Part shown: positions 43,302 through 51,806 of the stretch, piece by piece
Layout of the letters: each line of letters opens with the position of its first letter
Numbering within the stretch: the stretch's first letter is position 1
Position numbers and translations under genes: made by a program
The notes under the pieces: generated by a model
Database searches by the model: none
What the model was told of the DNA's origin: nothing
Seen by the model: only the letters and a program-made list of their open reading frames with translations
From: Candidatus Rifleibacteriota bacterium
GTDB lineage: Bacteria > Muiribacteriota > Ozemobacteria > Ozemobacterales > Ozemobacteraceae
Reading direction: 5' to 3'
DNA: 64,000 nucleotides
Assembly: GCA_015232575.1 (NCBI GenBank)
Contig: JADFZL010000016.1
Span: 1-64,000, forward strand

Positions 43302-43919
43302 TCATGCACAATCTATGAAACCTGCTTCACCGGAGTCAATTGATCCTTCTGATTGCCATTGTGAGTTATTTTTTCTGAAAATCAGTGCTCCGGCATTTTT
43401 CAGTACAAATGGTAATGGAGCGCCTTCTTCAATAGAAAACCAGCCTCTTATAAGAGCTTCAAGAACACCAGAGTGAGTAACAGCAACAGCAAGACCCTTG
43501 TTGGCTTCATTCAAAATGATTTTTTCTATTTCCTCATTGGCGCGAATAAATATGCTTTTAAGCGATTCGTCAGCGCCCGGCGGACACCAGTTCCAGTGTC
43601 TCAGAAGCTGAAGGTATCCCGGGAATTTCTGGTTAATTTCTGTTTTACTCAACCCTTCAAGTACTCCCAGAGATCTGGATCTTAAGCCAGGTGATGAAAT
43701 AATCGGAATATCAAAACCCATTGAAACTGCAGTGCAATAGGCTCTTTTAACGGGACTTGTGTAAATTTTGTCAGGGAAAAGCTTATTTTCGCGCAATTTA
43801 GTTCCAAGCATTTCTGCTTCACTTAATCCGCGGGGTGTTAACTCAATATCGCGCAGCCCCTGCATTCTTTCTTCAAGGTTATAAACGGTTTCACCGTGCC
43901 TGATAATACAAAGTTTCAA
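43302..43919 (-). CDS. Histidine phosphatase family protein
   Basis: A 205-aa phosphoglycerate-mutase-like phosphatase: catalytic LCIIRHGETVYNLEERMQG at the N-terminus, YTSPVKRAYCTA, LGVLEGLS, and the second His in AVTHSGVLEAL. It starts at TTG 43919, overlapping tcdA by 4 bp (TTGA). The family includes CobC-like and sugar-phosphate phosphatases; the substrate is unassigned. Confidence 0.85.
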   Translation of the reverse strand: MKLCIIRHGETVYNLEERMQGLRDIELTPRGLSEAEMLGTKLRENKLFPDKIYTSPVKRAYCTAVSMGFDIPIISSPGLRSRSLGVLEGLSKTEINQKFPGYLQLLRHWNWCPPGADESLKSIFIRANEEIEKIILNEANKGLAVAVTHSGVLEALIRGWFSIEEGAPLPFVLKNAGALIFRKNNSQWQSEGSIDSGEAGFIDCA

Positions 43920-44734
43920 AGTTCACCACCATTTAAAATTTCTGGTTGATTTTCAAGATCAGATACTGCTGAAAGCTTTCCTGTAATTTTCTGTACTGCC
44001 AGCCCGGCCAGCATCATTCCGAATATTGCCGGAATATAAGCTATGGAGCCCTGGATCATTCTTTCCCGACCCTTTTTAAAGGTTACTTCATGTGTGTCAT
44101 CAGGTAATTCGTCAGGATGAAAGGGCATTTTAGGCTTTTCGGTTGAAAAAACCACTTGAATGCCCTTTTCAATACCATACGTTCTCAGGCGCTTCCTTAT
44201 TCTGCGGGCGAAAGGACAAACTTCTGTTTCACTCAGGTCACCTGCTTTAATTGTTGTCGGATTAATCTTGGAAGCAGCGCCCATTGCCGAAAGAAGAAAA
44301 TATCCACTGTTGAATGCTTCCACCATAAGGGCGATCTTTGGATTAAATGAATCAATCGCATCAATTACAACGTTATATGGTTCTGAAAATATGCTCTGAA
44401 TCTGTTCTTTTTCAAAAAATATTTTCGAGGTTCTTATAACGGCATCCGGATTAATTTCTCTGATCCGATCTGCCATGGCAGAGACTTTGTCTTGGCCAAT
44501 GGTGGAAGTTGTAGCCATTATCTGGCGGTTGATGTTTGTTATTCCAATTGAATCAAAATCAACAAGCGTAAAATGTCCGACTCCGCTTCTGGCAAGCCCT
44601 TCGGCAGCAAAAGAACCCACTCCGCCAAGCCCGAATATTGCAGCATGACTTTGCTGCAGGACATTCAGAGCCTGGCTGCCAAGGAGAAGTTCTGTGCGGT
44701 AAAACCTTTTTCCTGGAGTATTACTGGGATGCAT
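43916..44734 (-). CDS. tcdA: tRNA threonylcarbamoyladenosine dehydratase
   Basis: A 272-aa E1/ThiF-like enzyme: FGLGGVGSFAAEGLARSGVG (nucleotide-binding Rossmann motif), LVDFDSIGITNINRQI, QDKVSAMADRIREINPD and CPFARRIRKRLR with VVFSTEKP. These are typical of TcdA/CsdL, which cyclises t6A37 of tRNA to ct6A with ATP. A hydrophobic C-terminal segment (YIPAIFGMMLAGLAVQ) is typical. ATG 44734 overlaps the upstream SLBB gene by 14 bp. Known partners CsdE/CsdA are not nearby. Confidence 0.88.
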   Translation of the reverse strand: MHPSNTPGKRFYRTELLLGSQALNVLQQSHAAIFGLGGVGSFAAEGLARSGVGHFTLVDFDSIGITNINRQIMATTSTIGQDKVSAMADRIREINPDAVIRTSKIFFEKEQIQSIFSEPYNVVIDAIDSFNPKIALMVEAFNSGYFLLSAMGAASKINPTTIKAGDLSETEVCPFARRIRKRLRTYGIEKGIQVVFSTEKPKMPFHPDELPDDTHEVTFKKGRERMIQGSIAYIPAIFGMMLAGLAVQKITGKLSAVSDLENQPEILNGGEL

Positions 44735-47333
44735 TCTGAATTGCAAGAGCAGTTACTGCAAGATTTCCCAGTATCTGAGCAACAGGAGCAATCTTTTTAT
44801 GAAATGGTTCTGGATATGGCCTAATTTCAACTGGTACCCAGATTGCATCGCCTGGTTCAGCTTTGGTTGCGAGGAAACACTTGATCGGACGTCTCTGGCG
44901 GGTAACAGTTGATCCGTTAACTTTGATAAGGCATGTGCCTTCTCTGTTTCCGAAAGATGAAATGCCGCCTGCCTGAGCCAGATAATAAGATAAAGGTTTG
45001 CCTTCTTCCCAGAGTATGCTTGTCGGGTTATTAACTGCGCCTTCAATTGTTATTACAGATGGCTTCTGCGGAATATTTAATTCGTCACCCGGTTCAAGCA
45101 TCATGTCATACTTTGAATTCTCAAAGGACTGTCCTTCTGAAATGTTTATTACAACTCTTCCTGCGCCGGTGAAGTCTTTGATGTTTTCAAAAATCTCTTC
45201 TTTTGCCGATTCGTTTTCTTTTGTTTCCAGCGAAGGCGTGGTGTCAGTTTTGCTGCTCATATTGCGTATCATCTGTGCTTTTGCACCAATTCTGGTTGAA
45301 TCCATTAATTTTTTCAGATAAGTTCTCTGTTCAGCAAAGACAGATTTTCTTTTGAAAACGGCGCCTTTAAGAAAAGCTCTTTCTGTGAATCCGCCTGCGC
45401 GTTTTAATAATGAGCTGAGTTTTTCTCCGGGCTGGAAAGTGTATTGTCCGGTGTATTTAATTTCTCCGCTTAATGTGACGTAATTATTCTGGTTCCAATC
45501 TGGAATTGTTCGAATTACAAGAGTATCAAGTGGCTTGAGTAAAACGTTGTGTTTTGGATCATCGGAAAGAGCTTTTTCAATATCTACAGATGATATTTCG
45601 GTTACCTTTTTTCCATTTTCCATGCGAACACGGGTAAACTCTGCAGGAACCTGTGCTACTCCGGTTTTGAGCCCACCGGCGGCATGAATGAGATCTTTAA
45701 CTTTCATTCCTGGCATCAGGCTGTATTTGCCGGGAGTTACTACTTCGCCAAAGATTGTTACGCCAACTTTTTCGTGAAGTGATGAAGCTGGAAATATTAT
45801 GACCTGATCTCTTGGAAAGAGCTCAAAATTATATGCCTGTTCTTTTTCAAGAACCTTTCCAGGGTTGAAACTCAGAATATTTGTTGTTCCACCAATGCCT
45901 TCTTCACGTCTAATTTCGCCGTATTCAAGATATGGATCTTTTTTAAGGCAGTCGGGACGGTCGATAAGATCTGAAAGTTTCATTCCAGGTTTCCAGTATC
46001 TTGTACCGGGTTCGAAAACATGTCCCATAAGACTAACCATTTCAAGATTTCTTGGACTGATCGAAAATACGTTGATTTTATCCATGTCAAGAAGTTTGGT
46101 GTCATTGTCTTTCAGGTTTTCTGCTTTTAAGGAAGATAGTTCTGCGGAAAATACAGTTGTCATTGAATGTGCGACAACACGCGTAATCTGAAGTTTCTGA
46201 ACATCGCCTGTTGGAATTATTCCACCAGCCATTTTTATTACTTCTGACAACTTGTTTTCACCGGGCTTTAGTTCATATATTGCAGGTCTTTTCACTGCTC
46301 CGGAAACGGTAACTCTCGGACCTGAAAGTGGAATGAATATAACATCACCTTCTTGAAGTGGAATATCTGTGGAACGGTTTCCAGACATCAGAAAATCATA
46401 AAGATCAATATCAGCAAGTTTTCGCTCGCCGCGTTTCAGTTCAAGATTTCTCATTCCACCACGTAATGATGGACCACCTGCTGCAAATACTGCGGCATAA
46501 GCAGTTGCATAACCTCCAAGTTCGTAAACTCCGGGGTTCGTCACTTCACCCAGAACGAAAACTCTCATTTTTCTCTGTTTTAGAGGAACAACAGACATTT
46601 CGAACTGTGATATCTGTTCTCTGAAGGATTCTTCAAGTACCTGCTTCATTTCGTTGAATGTAAGACCTGCAACAGATATTTTTCCAATTTTAGGCAGAAT
46701 CATGTCGCCTTCAAGGTTAATTTCAGTGGTAAACGAAGCTTCGTTTGCGCCCCAGATGAAGATATTGAATGAATCGCCCGGTCCTACTGTATAATCTGCA
46801 CCCATAGGACCCTGAATATTTCCGGAAAGGTTTTTATTCATTTGCTTGAATACATCATACCCGAACAATTGCATTATTTCTTTTTTTTCTAAATTTCTTG
46901 CTATTACGGAATCACCGAGCGATTCTTTAATGTCAATAGTAAGCTCTTTCAGTGAATCTCTTGTTTTAACAGCATTGAAAAACTTTGATTCCTCTGTAGT
47001 ATTTTTATTTTTTCCTTCAAAAACTTCAGCCGCATTTTCTGAAATATCAGAGTTCTCTGAAAGATCAGAAGTATCAGAGTCGGAAAGATTATCTGAAGAT
47101 TTATTCTCTGGTGTTTGTTTTTGAGAGGCTGGTTGTGGAGATTTTACTGAGAAATCAGAATATTGCGAATTTGCCATATCTGCAGACGGGCCTGAACTGC
47201 TGTTATTCGTCGTTCCAGAATGAGAAGATGCGCTTTGAGGCTGAGATTGGGCGCAAATTGAAATAAAAAAGAAAAAAACAACCAGAATTTTCAATAGAAA
47301 ACATTGATCTAATTTGTTAAATTTTTTAAACAT
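44721..47333 (-). CDS. SLBB-domain polysaccharide export protein (Wza-like)
   Basis: An 870-aa protein with an N-terminal signal segment (about 12-30) and a Ser/Asp-rich stretch to about 110. A Poly_export domain follows (DYTVGPGDSFNIFIWGANEA onward), then several SLBB repeats (VFVLGEVTNPGVYELGGYAT, VTVSGAVKRPAIYELKPGEN, VTIFGEVVTPGKYSLMPGMK, VTLSGEIKYTGQYTFQPGEK, ITIEGAVNNPTSILWEEGKP). It is a large form of Wza, expected to span the periplasm and outer membrane for capsule or EPS export. GGAAGGAACA precedes the ATG. It overlaps the Wzz-like gene by 8 bp and continues into tcdA. Confidence 0.85.
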   Translation of the reverse strand: MFKKFNKLDQCFLLKILVVFFFFISICAQSQPQSASSHSGTTNNSSSGPSADMANSQYSDFSVKSPQPASQKQTPENKSSDNLSDSDTSDLSENSDISENAAEVFEGKNKNTTEESKFFNAVKTRDSLKELTIDIKESLGDSVIARNLEKKEIMQLFGYDVFKQMNKNLSGNIQGPMGADYTVGPGDSFNIFIWGANEASFTTEINLEGDMILPKIGKISVAGLTFNEMKQVLEESFREQISQFEMSVVPLKQRKMRVFVLGEVTNPGVYELGGYATAYAAVFAAGGPSLRGGMRNLELKRGERKLADIDLYDFLMSGNRSTDIPLQEGDVIFIPLSGPRVTVSGAVKRPAIYELKPGENKLSEVIKMAGGIIPTGDVQKLQITRVVAHSMTTVFSAELSSLKAENLKDNDTKLLDMDKINVFSISPRNLEMVSLMGHVFEPGTRYWKPGMKLSDLIDRPDCLKKDPYLEYGEIRREEGIGGTTNILSFNPGKVLEKEQAYNFELFPRDQVIIFPASSLHEKVGVTIFGEVVTPGKYSLMPGMKVKDLIHAAGGLKTGVAQVPAEFTRVRMENGKKVTEISSVDIEKALSDDPKHNVLLKPLDTLVIRTIPDWNQNNYVTLSGEIKYTGQYTFQPGEKLSSLLKRAGGFTERAFLKGAVFKRKSVFAEQRTYLKKLMDSTRIGAKAQMIRNMSSKTDTTPSLETKENESAKEEIFENIKDFTGAGRVVINISEGQSFENSKYDMMLEPGDELNIPQKPSVITIEGAVNNPTSILWEEGKPLSYYLAQAGGISSFGNREGTCLIKVNGSTVTRQRRPIKCFLATKAEPGDAIWVPVEIRPYPEPFHKKIAPVAQILGNLAVTALAIQNASQ

Positions 47334-48681
47334 TGCTTGTTCCTTCCGAAGAGTTTTCGTTTAACCTTTTTGTCTGTTTTCTTCTGTGATCGACAAAAAC
47401 ATATATCAGCGATATGAAAAAACCTGTCATGCTTCCCATAACGCCATAAAGACTCTTTTTGGGTCTAATTTTATTCTTTGGAATTAAAGCTGGATCAAGA
47501 ATCTTAAAGCTTGATGATTCATTTTGCTCGGTTATTCTGGCCATTGAGAGCTGTTGCATGAGTAATTCATAAACCTTCTGTGCAATTTCAACTTTTCTTT
47601 TCAGGCGATAGAAATTTAAAAGAAGTTCCGGAGCTGATGCAAGGCTTCCGCTCATCAGCTGTGTTTCGTGCCCATAATCTTCGGTTTTCAATTTTGCAAA
47701 GAGCCCGTCTGTTCCTTCTTCCATGCGGTTCAAGCGGCTTCTGAATGCCGACAACTCATCATCTATGCGTTTTACTTCAGGATTGTTTGCTGTGGTAGAT
47801 TTTAGAAGAACTTCTCGTTCCATTTCTTTTGTAAGTAATTTGGCTTTGAGCTCTCCAACAATCTTTATTGCATTTTCAGTCTGGACATTTACAGAAATAA
47901 GCTTGTTTGCCTGCTGGAAGTTTTTCAGTTCTTCTTCTGCTGTCGAAAGTTCTTCCTGGTATTTAGTGGTTTGTTCTTCAATATAAATTCTGGATTTTTT
48001 TGCGCTGGTGAAGGTGTTTTGATTAATGTACGATGCCAGTTCATCCATGTATGCGTTTGCAATTTCTGCAGCCATGGTGGCATTGGAAAGTTCAATTGCA
48101 AGAGTCGGAGGATTATCTTTTACAGGAGTAGTTATTGTTACATTCTTTGAAAGGATTGTGGCAATCATATCTTTGGAAATCTTTTTCCCACCAATGACTC
48201 CATCGACTGAAGTTGGAAAAAGAACTTTAACAATATCGGGAAATCTTTCTGCTACTGTGGTTGCCAGCATACGGCTTTTAAGTATCATTGTGAATTGCTT
48301 AGCTCCACTGCGGTCAGCACCTCCAAGATCAAACAGACCGCTGAGACCACCAAGCTGCCCCATAAGTGTCTGCATGCGTGAGCCTGAAGCAGCTTCAACT
48401 GGCATAAAAGAGACCTCTGCTTTGTAGACGGGAGTCAGAGTGAAAGAATAGGCAAGCGAAAGTAAGCCGATGAGAAGAGATAATCCGACAATTATTCCTT
48501 TTCTGGCCCAGAGAACCATGAAGATGGCACCAAGATCTATCTCGTCTTCCTCTTCGGGTTTGCCCTGCAGGCGGGACAATGCTTCCATGCTCATTGGAAC
48601 CATCATTATCTGTTGGTTTGCAGAAGGTTCTGCTGTATTATTCTGCTCTTTTTTTGAATTTTTGCTATCAGACGGTGTCAA
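47326..48681 (-). CDS. Wzz/GNVR-type polysaccharide chain-length protein
   Basis: A 451-aa inner-membrane protein. It has a cytoplasmic N-terminus, a first transmembrane helix (about 68-88, GIIVGLSLLIGLLSLAYSF), a periplasmic Wzz domain (YKAEVSFMPV) and a coiled coil (about 200-310). A GNVR-like LNFYRLKRKVEIAQKVYELLMQQ comes next, and a second helix near 410-430 preceded by KNKIRPKKSLYG. There is no tyrosine-kinase domain. Start TTG 48681 with GGAGG upstream. It pairs with the SLBB exporter to control chain length. Confidence 0.82.
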   Translation of the reverse strand: MTPSDSKNSKKEQNNTAEPSANQQIMMVPMSMEALSRLQGKPEEEDEIDLGAIFMVLWARKGIIVGLSLLIGLLSLAYSFTLTPVYKAEVSFMPVEAASGSRMQTLMGQLGGLSGLFDLGGADRSGAKQFTMILKSRMLATTVAERFPDIVKVLFPTSVDGVIGGKKISKDMIATILSKNVTITTPVKDNPPTLAIELSNATMAAEIANAYMDELASYINQNTFTSAKKSRIYIEEQTTKYQEELSTAEEELKNFQQANKLISVNVQTENAIKIVGELKAKLLTKEMEREVLLKSTTANNPEVKRIDDELSAFRSRLNRMEEGTDGLFAKLKTEDYGHETQLMSGSLASAPELLLNFYRLKRKVEIAQKVYELLMQQLSMARITEQNESSSFKILDPALIPKNKIRPKKSLYGVMGSMTGFFISLIYVFVDHRRKQTKRLNENSSEGTSNV

Positions 48682-48915
48682 TTTATTTCCTCCGGAACAT
48701 TTTTTCTTTGAACAGCAAGTTTAATTCATCGGCTTAAAGAAATCAAGCCTGAATCTTTTGAATCAGAGGAAATGCATTTTTGTGAAACTCTGCTTTTACT
48801 GAAATGTTTTATGTGGTAAACTTAAGCACTTGCCTGAAAGGTTCGGGTTTGCCGTTTTTTCGTCGATAACGTTTTTGATTGTCAGTTGAAAAGTAAAAAG
48901 CAGGAGTGCCTTAAG

Positions 48916-50010
48916 TTGTTTAAAATTGTTGATAGATATATTCTCGAAGAATTGCTGCAACCTTTCCTCTTCGGGCTTTCTTTCTTTGTCGCAATATGGC
49001 TGATTGACCTTTTAATGGAGCTTATAAACCTTATTTTTGCGAAAGGTGTGCCTTTGTCGGTTGTCGGATTGTTTTTCATTTACAGTCTTCCTCCTACTCT
49101 TGTTATCAGCTTTCCCATGGCCATTCTTCTCGGAAATCTTGTTGCATTTGGCCGATTAAGCTCAGATTCTGAAATTATTGCTCTGAAAGCTGGTGGTTAC
49201 AGCTTCTCAAGAATAGCTGCCCCGGCAGTTCTCGCTGGATTATTCATGACCGGTCTGACATTCCTTTTCAATGAAAAGGTGGTTCCCAGGTCTAATGAAA
49301 AATTCAGCAATTTATTTCGACGTGAGGTTACTTTAAAACGGCCATTGCCAAAAGTTTCTGAAAACCGTTTTTTCGAAATTGGTCCGGGCAGAAAGTTTTT
49401 TGCTAAAAAAGTTGATCAGAAAAGTAAGGATATGTTCGGAGTTATCATGTATGAAGGGCAGGCAAAGAATTTTCCGCGGGTAATAGAAGCTGAGAAGGCA
49501 CGCCTGGTTGATGGACAATGCAGATTCTGGAATGGCAGAATTTCTGATTTCACGGGTGAAGGAGAAGACTATCATTACACATATTTCCAGGAAATGGAAT
49601 ACCCGATAGATACTCACTATGTGAACCCAGACGAAGTTCCTGACAGTAAAAATCCAAGAAAAATGAATTTAAGTGACTTGTACTATTATATAATTGATCT
49701 CAAGGAAAAAGGAATTTCGGAGAGAGCGCTTAACCAGAACTGGATAGAGTTCTGGACGAAAACTTCGATTCCATTTGCATCTCTTGTTTTCGTTCTGATA
49801 GGCGCTCCGCTTGGTTCTCAGACAACACGCTCCGGAACGGGCATAGGTGTCGGAATGTCGGTAGTTATCATATTTATATATTATATTCTGCTTGCGGCCG
49901 GAAAAGCTTTTGCAAATGGCGGCTATCTTTCACCATTTGTCGGGGTCTGGTTGCCGAATTTTATTATTGGCGGTGCGGGCATGATTCTTATTTTTAAATC
50001 AAAAGCCTGA
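48916..50010 (+). CDS. LptF/LptG family permease
   Basis: A 364-aa YjgP/YjgQ-type membrane protein. FKIVDRYILEELLQPFLFGLSFF, then PPTLVISFPMAILLGNLVAFGRLSSDSEIIALKAGG is the family hallmark. A periplasmic beta-jellyroll middle and three C-terminal helices (LVFVLIGAPLGSQTTRSGTGIGVGM) follow. With an LptB-type ATPase it would extract LPS from the inner membrane. I place the start at TTG 48916, which has CAGGAG upstream and matches family N-termini, rather than TTG 48886. No lptB/A/C genes are adjacent; argS follows 21 bp on. Confidence 0.85.
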   Translation: MFKIVDRYILEELLQPFLFGLSFFVAIWLIDLLMELINLIFAKGVPLSVVGLFFIYSLPPTLVISFPMAILLGNLVAFGRLSSDSEIIALKAGGYSFSRIAAPAVLAGLFMTGLTFLFNEKVVPRSNEKFSNLFRREVTLKRPLPKVSENRFFEIGPGRKFFAKKVDQKSKDMFGVIMYEGQAKNFPRVIEAEKARLVDGQCRFWNGRISDFTGEGEDYHYTYFQEMEYPIDTHYVNPDEVPDSKNPRKMNLSDLYYYIIDLKEKGISERALNQNWIEFWTKTSIPFASLVFVLIGAPLGSQTTRSGTGIGVGMSVVIIFIYYILLAAGKAFANGGYLSPFVGVWLPNFIIGGAGMILIFKSKA

Positions 50011-50031
50011 ATGGGCTGAAAGGGATAAATA

Positions 50032-51804
50032 ATGAGACAAATCGTAATAGACCATATTTCAGAATATCTGCAGGAGTTCTGCAGAGAATGCGGTATTGAG
50101 TATTCTGCCCCATTGGTTGATGTGCAGCGTCCACCGCGTTCTGAAATGGGTGATTTTTCGCTTGCCTCACCTATGAGGCTTGCAAAACAACTGAAGAAGC
50201 CGCCTCTTGAAATAGCAAAAAGCATCGCAGAGAAAATACGCTCCGGAAATAAATTTTTCGAAAAAGTTGAAACAGCACCGCCGGGTTTTGTTAATTTTTT
50301 TCTTAAAAACGATACAATCTCAGATGCACTCGGAGAAGTTTTCGGAAAAACGCATGAGTGTGTGAAATCACATAACCCATCAACGGTTGTAATAGATTAT
50401 TCAAGCGTAAATATTGCAAAACAGATGCATGTTGGACATCTCAGGTCTACAATTATTGGAGATGTGCTGGCAAGAGTCCTCGAAGCAAGAGGGAAAACTG
50501 TTATCAGGCAGAATCACCTGGGAGACTGGGGTCTTCCAATTGCAATGGTTCTCTGGAAGGTCTCCCCCGTTCTTCGTGAAATTGAAAAATCAGGAAAAGA
50601 TGCCAGCGCTGAACTTCCCCTTGAAAAACTTGAAGGGTATTACCGGGCATCTGCTAAGGAATGTTCAGAATCAAAATCTGCCGCTGAAGAAGTTCACAAA
50701 ATTCTGATAAAACTTCAGAACGGTGATTCGGTTCTTCTTGCAGACTGGAAGACCATTACACGTCTTTCCATGCACGAAGTTTATCGCATGTATAAAATTC
50801 TTGATGTAAAGCTATATGAAGAAAACGAGCGCGGGGAAAGCTTTTACCGCGACATGCTTGCTGAAACCGTTGCAAAAATTTCCGAAAGTGGAAAACTCGT
50901 TGAGTCTCAGGGTGCCAAATGTGTTTTTCTAAGCCAATTTAAAACAAAAGATGGCGATCCGCTGCCGATAATTGTACAGAAGTCAGATGGCGGATATAAT
51001 TACGACACTTTTGATCTTGCTGCATTGAGATACAGAATTGATCTGCTTCATGCCGATAGAATAATTTATGTAACAGACTCAAGGCAGGCTCTGCATTTTT
51101 CACAGCTTTTTGCACTCGGGAAAGAACTTAAGTGGACAGAACGATCTGGTAAAGAGGCGATTCTTGAACACGTAACATTCGGAAGTGTTCTGGGTGAAGA
51201 TGGAAAACCTCTGAAAACAAGAAGCGGTGAAAACATTAAGTTGTCTGATCTTCTTCAGGAAGCCATTGATAAAGCTCATTCGGTTGTAAATGAAAAGAAC
51301 CCCGATCTTTCAAGTGAGAAAAAGCTTGCCGTTGCTATGTCTGTGGGCATTGGCGCGGTAAAATATGCAGACTTGTCTCAGAACCGAAATAATGATTATA
51401 TTTTTTCATTTGACAGAATGCTGTCTTTGAATGGCAATACAGCACCATATTTGCAGTATGCGCATGCACGTGTCTGTTCAATATTCAGAAAAGGTTCTGT
51501 AATCGAATCTCAGATCCCGCAGAAGCCGTTAGAAATGAATGAAACAGAAAGGCTTCTCGCGCTTAAAATACTTCAGTTGCCCGAAATAGTTTCTCTTGTG
51601 GAAACAGAGTTGCGGCCACATTATCTTTGTACATACCTCTTTGAGCTTGCGTCTACATTTGCTGTTTTCTACGATGAATGTCCGATATTAACTGCTGCAA
51701 CTGAAAATCAGAAATTATCAAGAATATCATTGTGTAAGCAAGTCAGAGATGTAATTTCATTTGGTTTATCACTTCTTGGAATCGAGTCTCCACAGGAAAT
51801 GTAA
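50032..51804 (+). CDS. argS: Arginyl-tRNA synthetase
   Basis: A 590-aa class I aminoacyl-tRNA synthetase. It has an N-terminal additional domain (1 to about 110), the ATP-binding HVGH (His133-His136) in KQMHVGHLRSTIIGD, and the DTFDLAALRYR and TDSRQALHFSQL blocks. A KTRSGENIKLSDLL segment stands in place of a canonical KMSK, as in many ArgRS. The C-terminal anticodon-binding DALR domain starts near NTAPYLQYAHARV. AAAGGGAT precedes the ATG. Normal length. Confidence 0.95.
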   Translation: MRQIVIDHISEYLQEFCRECGIEYSAPLVDVQRPPRSEMGDFSLASPMRLAKQLKKPPLEIAKSIAEKIRSGNKFFEKVETAPPGFVNFFLKNDTISDALGEVFGKTHECVKSHNPSTVVIDYSSVNIAKQMHVGHLRSTIIGDVLARVLEARGKTVIRQNHLGDWGLPIAMVLWKVSPVLREIEKSGKDASAELPLEKLEGYYRASAKECSESKSAAEEVHKILIKLQNGDSVLLADWKTITRLSMHEVYRMYKILDVKLYEENERGESFYRDMLAETVAKISESGKLVESQGAKCVFLSQFKTKDGDPLPIIVQKSDGGYNYDTFDLAALRYRIDLLHADRIIYVTDSRQALHFSQLFALGKELKWTERSGKEAILEHVTFGSVLGEDGKPLKTRSGENIKLSDLLQEAIDKAHSVVNEKNPDLSSEKKLAVAMSVGIGAVKYADLSQNRNNDYIFSFDRMLSLNGNTAPYLQYAHARVCSIFRKGSVIESQIPQKPLEMNETERLLALKILQLPEIVSLVETELRPHYLCTYLFELASTFAVFYDECPILTAATENQKLSRISLCKQVRDVISFGLSLLGIESPQEM

Positions 51805-51806
51805 GA